Assembly (NCBI GenBank): GCA_002437665.1
Contig: DJQW01000001.1
Coordinates: forward strand, 62,001-126,000
Source of the DNA: Alphaproteobacteria bacterium UBA6376
GTDB taxonomy: Bacteria > Pseudomonadota > Alphaproteobacteria > Rs-D84
DNA: 64,000 bases
Direction of reading: 5' to 3'
The position numbers and the translations under genes were made by a program. The number at the start of each line of letters is the position of its first letter. Within the stretch, counting starts at the first letter, position 1. Shown one piece after another: positions 60,785 through 64,000 of this stretch. The notes beneath the pieces were generated by a model, which was not told the DNA's origin, ran no database searches, and was given only the letters and a program-made list of their open reading frames with translations.

Positions 60785-60977
60785 TCTTTTGTCATTGCGA
60801 GTGCAACGAAGCAATCCAGTAAATTAAACATGTCCGCCAATGGCGGACACAAAATTTGAACTTTGAACTCTGTACTTTGAACTTTTTATCGAGACGCAGC
60901 CGCAGCGGAGACGGATTTATCACGACGGAGCGTCAGCGAAGACGGATTTATCACGACGGAGCGTCAGCGAAGACGGA
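60785..60977. repeat. Composite repeats downstream of the PagL-like gene
   Basis: First a 60-base block (TCATTGCGAGTGCAACGAAG through GGCGGACAC) almost identical to 20970-21029; then TTTGAACTTTGAAC units of the CAAAGTTCAAA family; then GACGGAGCGTCAGCGAAGAC units in tandem with TTTATCAC between. All three families occur elsewhere in the window. No gene is seen. Confidence 0.75.
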
Positions 60978-61640
60978 TTACCACTCTATTGGTGTTTTTC
61001 CATGCTGAACCAGATATTCGTTCGCGCGTGAAAAATGATGATTGCCAAAGAACCCACGATGCGCCGACAGTGGTGATGGATGCACCGATTTCAATATCAG
61101 ATTGCGTGATGGATCAACAAATTCTGCCTTGCGTTGGGCATATGACCCCCACAGCATATAAACAATATTATCACGTGACGCCACCGCACGAATAACCGCA
61201 TCGGTAAATTGTTCCCATCCGCGCCCCGCATGCGATGCCGCCCGATGTGCCGCCACCGTCAGCGTAGAATTTAACAGCAGCACACCCTGACGCGCCCACG
61301 CGGTTAAATCACCATGCGTTGCACTGGGACGCCCCAAATCAGATTCAATTTCTTTGTAAATATTTATCAAACTGGGTGGTACAGGCGTTGGTGGCAACAC
61401 CGAAAAACACAGACCGTGCGCCTGTCCTGGTTCGTGATATGGATCTTGGCCAATAATCACAACCTTGACATCCGGCAGCGGACACAGGTTAAACGCATTG
61501 AATATATTTTGTGGTGCGGGGTACACCGCATGTCCCGCCAGATATTCATTACGTACAAAGTCCGTCAGTTTGATAAAATAATCTTTATCAAATTCACCCG
61601 CCAACGCGTCTTTCCATGACTGTTCAATTTTTACATTCAT
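60978..61640 (-). CDS. ung: Uracil-DNA glycosylase
   Basis: Removes uracil from DNA to start base excision repair. The 220 residues have the catalytic water-activating motif GQDPYHEPGQAHGLCFSV, LLLNSTLTV and the leucine-loop HPSPLSAHRGFFG. ATG at 61640 overlaps the upstream stop as ATGA; a longer in-frame start lies inside that gene. It is the last gene of the run that follows gyrB. Confidence 0.96.
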   Translation of the reverse strand: MNVKIEQSWKDALAGEFDKDYFIKLTDFVRNEYLAGHAVYPAPQNIFNAFNLCPLPDVKVVIIGQDPYHEPGQAHGLCFSVLPPTPVPPSLINIYKEIESDLGRPSATHGDLTAWARQGVLLLNSTLTVAAHRAASHAGRGWEQFTDAVIRAVASRDNIVYMLWGSYAQRKAEFVDPSRNLILKSVHPSPLSAHRGFFGNHHFSRANEYLVQHGKTPIEW

Positions 61641-62284
61641 AATTTTATCAACCCTGTTTGTAACGCTTTCCATAAAACCACATCAATATACCCACGCGGC
61701 AGTGATGTTTCAGCACACAATTTTTCAAACATTGCATCACACGCGGCGCGAATATCTGGATTTAATTTTTTATTATCGATTTTTTTGTACAGCATAGAAT
61801 CCCCGCTGTACATCGCCCCCAAACGCTGAATCCAAATATCATATTTCACAACATCTTCGCCCAAGTTTCGTGCCAAATGATTTGCCGTGATTTTTCCGAT
61901 ATGCGGCAAACGCGACAAGAACCCCAAACGCGCATCAACGTCATTCAATTTATAATATTCCGCGCATAACGCATTACGATTTTCCCAGATTTTACAAATC
62001 GCATTTATTTTATTTTTATTATGAAAAATCGAAAACAGATAATCAAAATCTGCGCCACGCGCGCGCAACGCAGACATAATTTTTTCATGAATTGATTTTG
62101 CCGTTTTTTGTGAAAACCCACCCGCCAAAATCACATAAGCACATTGCGACGCAAACGCGTCTGCATCACAAATATGCCGATGCATCAGGTTATCTTTGAT
62201 TTGGTCAAACGATTGCGCATCACTGTCCAATCCCGCCGCACGCAACCGCGAATCCAAATCAAAGAACCATTTTGCATCAAACAT
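61637..62284 (-). CDS. HhH-GPD-like DNA glycosylase family protein
   Basis: A 215-residue protein whose C-terminal half contains LPHIGKITANHLARNLGEDVV followed by YDIWIQRLG: a helix-hairpin-helix, then the Gly/Pro loop and Asp of the HhH-GPD superfamily (Lys-Tyr-Asp positions). The N-terminal half has LAGGFSQKTAKSIHEKI. This points to a base-excision DNA glycosylase or lyase of the Ogg/AlkA kind with unknown substrate. It is coupled to ung by an ATGA overlap, which supports a repair role. Confidence 0.6.
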   Translation of the reverse strand: MFDAKWFFDLDSRLRAAGLDSDAQSFDQIKDNLMHRHICDADAFASQCAYVILAGGFSQKTAKSIHEKIMSALRARGADFDYLFSIFHNKNKINAICKIWENRNALCAEYYKLNDVDARLGFLSRLPHIGKITANHLARNLGEDVVKYDIWIQRLGAMYSGDSMLYKKIDNKKLNPDIRAACDAMFEKLCAETSLPRGYIDVVLWKALQTGLIKL

Positions 62285-62288
62285 AATG

Positions 62289-62597
62289 TTATTCTTTCTC
62301 AGCCATACTGGCCAACGCCGCCATCATTTCTGGCGACATTGTGTTAGCATTCATTTTTGCCTTTAACTTATCATTGGCCGCATTGAACTTTGATTTTTTA
62401 TCACCGCCCGCCAGTTCCTGATTCAGTTGTTCCAACCGGCGACGCGCAAAATCAATATTTCCCATTCTGTCTGAATTGTTATACACCACATCTTCCAGTT
62501 CGGCGCGTTCTTTCTGTTTTGCAACCAATTCTGGCGAAACCAGATCGTTCACAACCGCGCGATGAACCTGACCATACTTATCAACAAATTCAGCCAT
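62289..62597 (-). CDS. Unknown 102-residue coiled-coil-like protein
   Basis: Mostly helical, rich in Ala, Glu, Lys and Asn, without cysteines, signal or membrane helix (for example SPELVAKQKERAELEDVVYN and RRRLEQLNQELAGGDKKSK). It lies 14 bases after gyrB and 4 bases before the glycosylase-like gene, so it belongs to a gyrB-unknown-HhH-ung unit. No family recognised. Confidence 0.6.
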   Translation of the reverse strand: MAEFVDKYGQVHRAVVNDLVSPELVAKQKERAELEDVVYNNSDRMGNIDFARRRLEQLNQELAGGDKKSKFNAANDKLKAKMNANTMSPEMMAALASMAEKE

Positions 62598-62611
62598 TTG
62601 CCAGCCCCCGA

Positions 62612-64000
62612 CTATACGTCCAAATTCGCGTCCAGCGCATTTTCAACGATAAAGTCACGACGCGGTTCAACAACATCGCCCATCAGCATGGAAATAACCT
62701 CGTCCGCTTGCGATGCGTCGTTGATTTTAACTTGGAACAAACTGCGGTTGTTTGGATCCATTGTGGTTTCCCACAACTGTTCCGCGTTCATTTCACCCAA
62801 ACCTTTATAGCGTTGAATCTTTAATCCATTCTTTGCATATTCAAACGCCGTATTCAACAGGTTCAACGCACCCCAAATCTTTTGTGATTTCGCCTTGACC
62901 CGCAATACACATGGATGAACAAAGATTTCCATCAATTCATCGCGACCGTCCAAACGCAACCATGCGCGAACCTCTGGCGAATTGATTTTTTCGCGTGGCA
63001 AAACGTACGTTTCGGTAACGCTGCGCAGCGTGCGTGTTACGGTAATACCACTGTCATCACCAGACACATGCCAACCACGTTCAAATTCCAATTCTTGGGC
63101 ATCCAACAGTTTTTGTGTCGCCGCAAACGCGTCTGCGGTTTCATTATCAAACGCACCGTTCAGGGCCAATGCCTCAATAAACCGCAATGGCATAATGTGT
63201 CCCAATGCCTGCAAAGTATTTTGCATATTCAGAATCAATGTCAGCAAGCGTTTCAAATCCGCACCTGAAATCTGTGCCCCCGAAAACGTTTCAATCACAC
63301 CATCGGTTGCCAACTGATCCATCAGATAGTCGTCCATTTCACGTTCGTTTTGCAGATACAACTGCTGTTTGCCACGTGTTACACCATAAAGAGGTGGCTT
63401 TGCAACATAGATGTATCCACGTTCAATCGCCTCTGGCATATAGCGGTAAAAGAACGTCATCAGCAACGTCTGAATATGTTGACCGTCGACATCAGCATCG
63501 GTCATGATAATAACTTTGTGATAGCGCATTTTTTCGATATCAAAATCATCTTTGCCGATACCCGCGCCCATCGTTGTAATCAGCGCACCGATTGTATCAG
63601 AACTCAGCATTTTATCGAAACGTACACGTTCAACATTCAAAATTTTACCACGCAATGGCAAAATCGCCTGTGTCTTGCGGTCACGTCCCTGCTTTGCCGT
63701 ACCACCAGCAGAATCCCCCTCCACAATGAACAATTCACATTTTGCCGGATCACGTTCAGAACAGTTTGCCAATTTCCCAGGCAATCCGCCCAATTCTGGG
63801 CCGGTCTTTTTACGTGACAATTCACGTGCCTTGCGTGCGGCTTCGCGCGCGGTGGCGGCCTCTACAATCTTGTCCACAATCAGTTTTGCGATAACAGGAT
63901 TTTCTTCCAAATATTCATACAGTAATTCCGACACGGTATTTTCAACCAGTGGGCGAACCTCGCTCGATACCAATTTATCTTTGGTCTGTGAACCAAACTT
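62612..64000 (-). CDS. gyrB: DNA gyrase subunit B (C-terminal 462 codons, runs off the window)
   Basis: Type II topoisomerase ATPase subunit; only the C-terminal part is visible, as the start lies beyond base 64000. It begins in the transducer domain (FGSQTKDKLVSSEVRPLVE), then the TOPRIM domain: CELFIVEGDSAGGTAKQGRD (Glu of EGDSA), PLRGKILNVE, and IMTDADVDGQHI (DxD). The tail insertion and the C-terminal RYKGLGEMNAEQLWETTMD with VENALDANLDV match GyrB rather than ParE. The unknown gene follows after 14 bases. Confidence 0.96.
   Translation of the reverse strand, partial: KFGSQTKDKLVSSEVRPLVENTVSELLYEYLEENPVIAKLIVDKIVEAATAREAARKARELSRKKTGPELGGLPGKLANCSERDPAKCELFIVEGDSAGGTAKQGRDRKTQAILPLRGKILNVERVRFDKMLSSDTIGALITTMGAGIGKDDFDIEKMRYHKVIIMTDADVDGQHIQTLLMTFFYRYMPEAIERGYIYVAKPPLYGVTRGKQQLYLQNEREMDDYLMDQLATDGVIETFSGAQISGADLKRLLTLILNMQNTLQALGHIMPLRFIEALALNGAFDNETADAFAATQKLLDAQELEFERGWHVSGDDSGITVTRTLRSVTETYVLPREKINSPEVRAWLRLDGRDELMEIFVHPCVLRVKAKSQKIWGALNLLNTAFEYAKNGLKIQRYKGLGEMNAEQLWETTMDPNNRSLFQVKINDASQADEVISMLMGDVVEPRRDFIVENALDANLDV

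Noticed and set aside
60890..60978. CRISPR-like tandem repeats
   Set aside because: Units are directly adjacent with identical short spacers and recur singly elsewhere; this is a simple dispersed repeat.

Overview
The window reads as a chromosome segment from an alphaproteobacterium, probably a small-genome, host-associated or gut-type lineage; that placement is inferred from gene content and protein style, with no rRNA in view. Supporting signs are the DciA helicase loader, SecB, the RsmI/LppC divergent pair, AddB-type repair, a very short FtsQ-FtsA cluster and an alphaproteobacterial-type elongator tRNA-Met. Coding is dense on both strands, TGA is a normal stop, and operons often use ATGA overlaps.

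Layout: 1-4340 mutL (partial)-greA, diverging from an LptG-like permease, a 45-residue membrane peptide, a Xer recombinase and a J-domain protein. 4340-8540 two Cys-rich secreted proteins with a structured leader, thioredoxin reductase, serS and an unknown gene. 8680-15520 typA and a five-gene glycosyltransferase cluster. 15630-23780 recA, an MFS carrier, secB, mltA-dciA-ruvC, yebC, ruvA-mnmE. 23820-32830 an outer-membrane barrel protein with the same structured leader, an AMP-forming acyl-CoA ligase, exonuclease III, rsmI-engB-addB and the LppC lipoprotein. 32860-40260 an integrated element at the 3' end of tRNA-Tyr: a 1429-residue helicase-nuclease of foreign composition, a DUF2924 protein, a large serine recombinase and a decayed ParB-like fragment. 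40400-49530 tRNA-Gly, another glycosyltransferase, a six-gene envelope operon (secretin-like lipoprotein, LolC/E, LolD and unknown secreted proteins), a lipoprotein, ftsQ, and one ORF that fuses FtsA to ribulose-phosphate 3-epimerase. 49530-57600 a 6S-like RNA candidate, tsaE, uvrB, an AsmA-like protein, aspS behind a T-box-like leader, and tRNA-Thr. 57600-64000 a CPxC membrane protein with a divergent double-ArsR regulator, a GIY-YIG protein, tRNA-Met, a PagL-like protein, ung with an HhH glycosylase-like partner, and gyrB (partial).

Four signals stand out: a T-box consensus in front of aspS, which is unexpected in this class; the FtsA-Rpe fusion; a four-segment attenuator-like leader present twice with covarying stems upstream of two exported-protein genes; and at least seven genes whose -10 box lies 7-9 bases before the start codon, implying leaderless mRNAs. 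Several dispersed repeat families lie between genes, and one has entered the mnmE coding sequence in frame.
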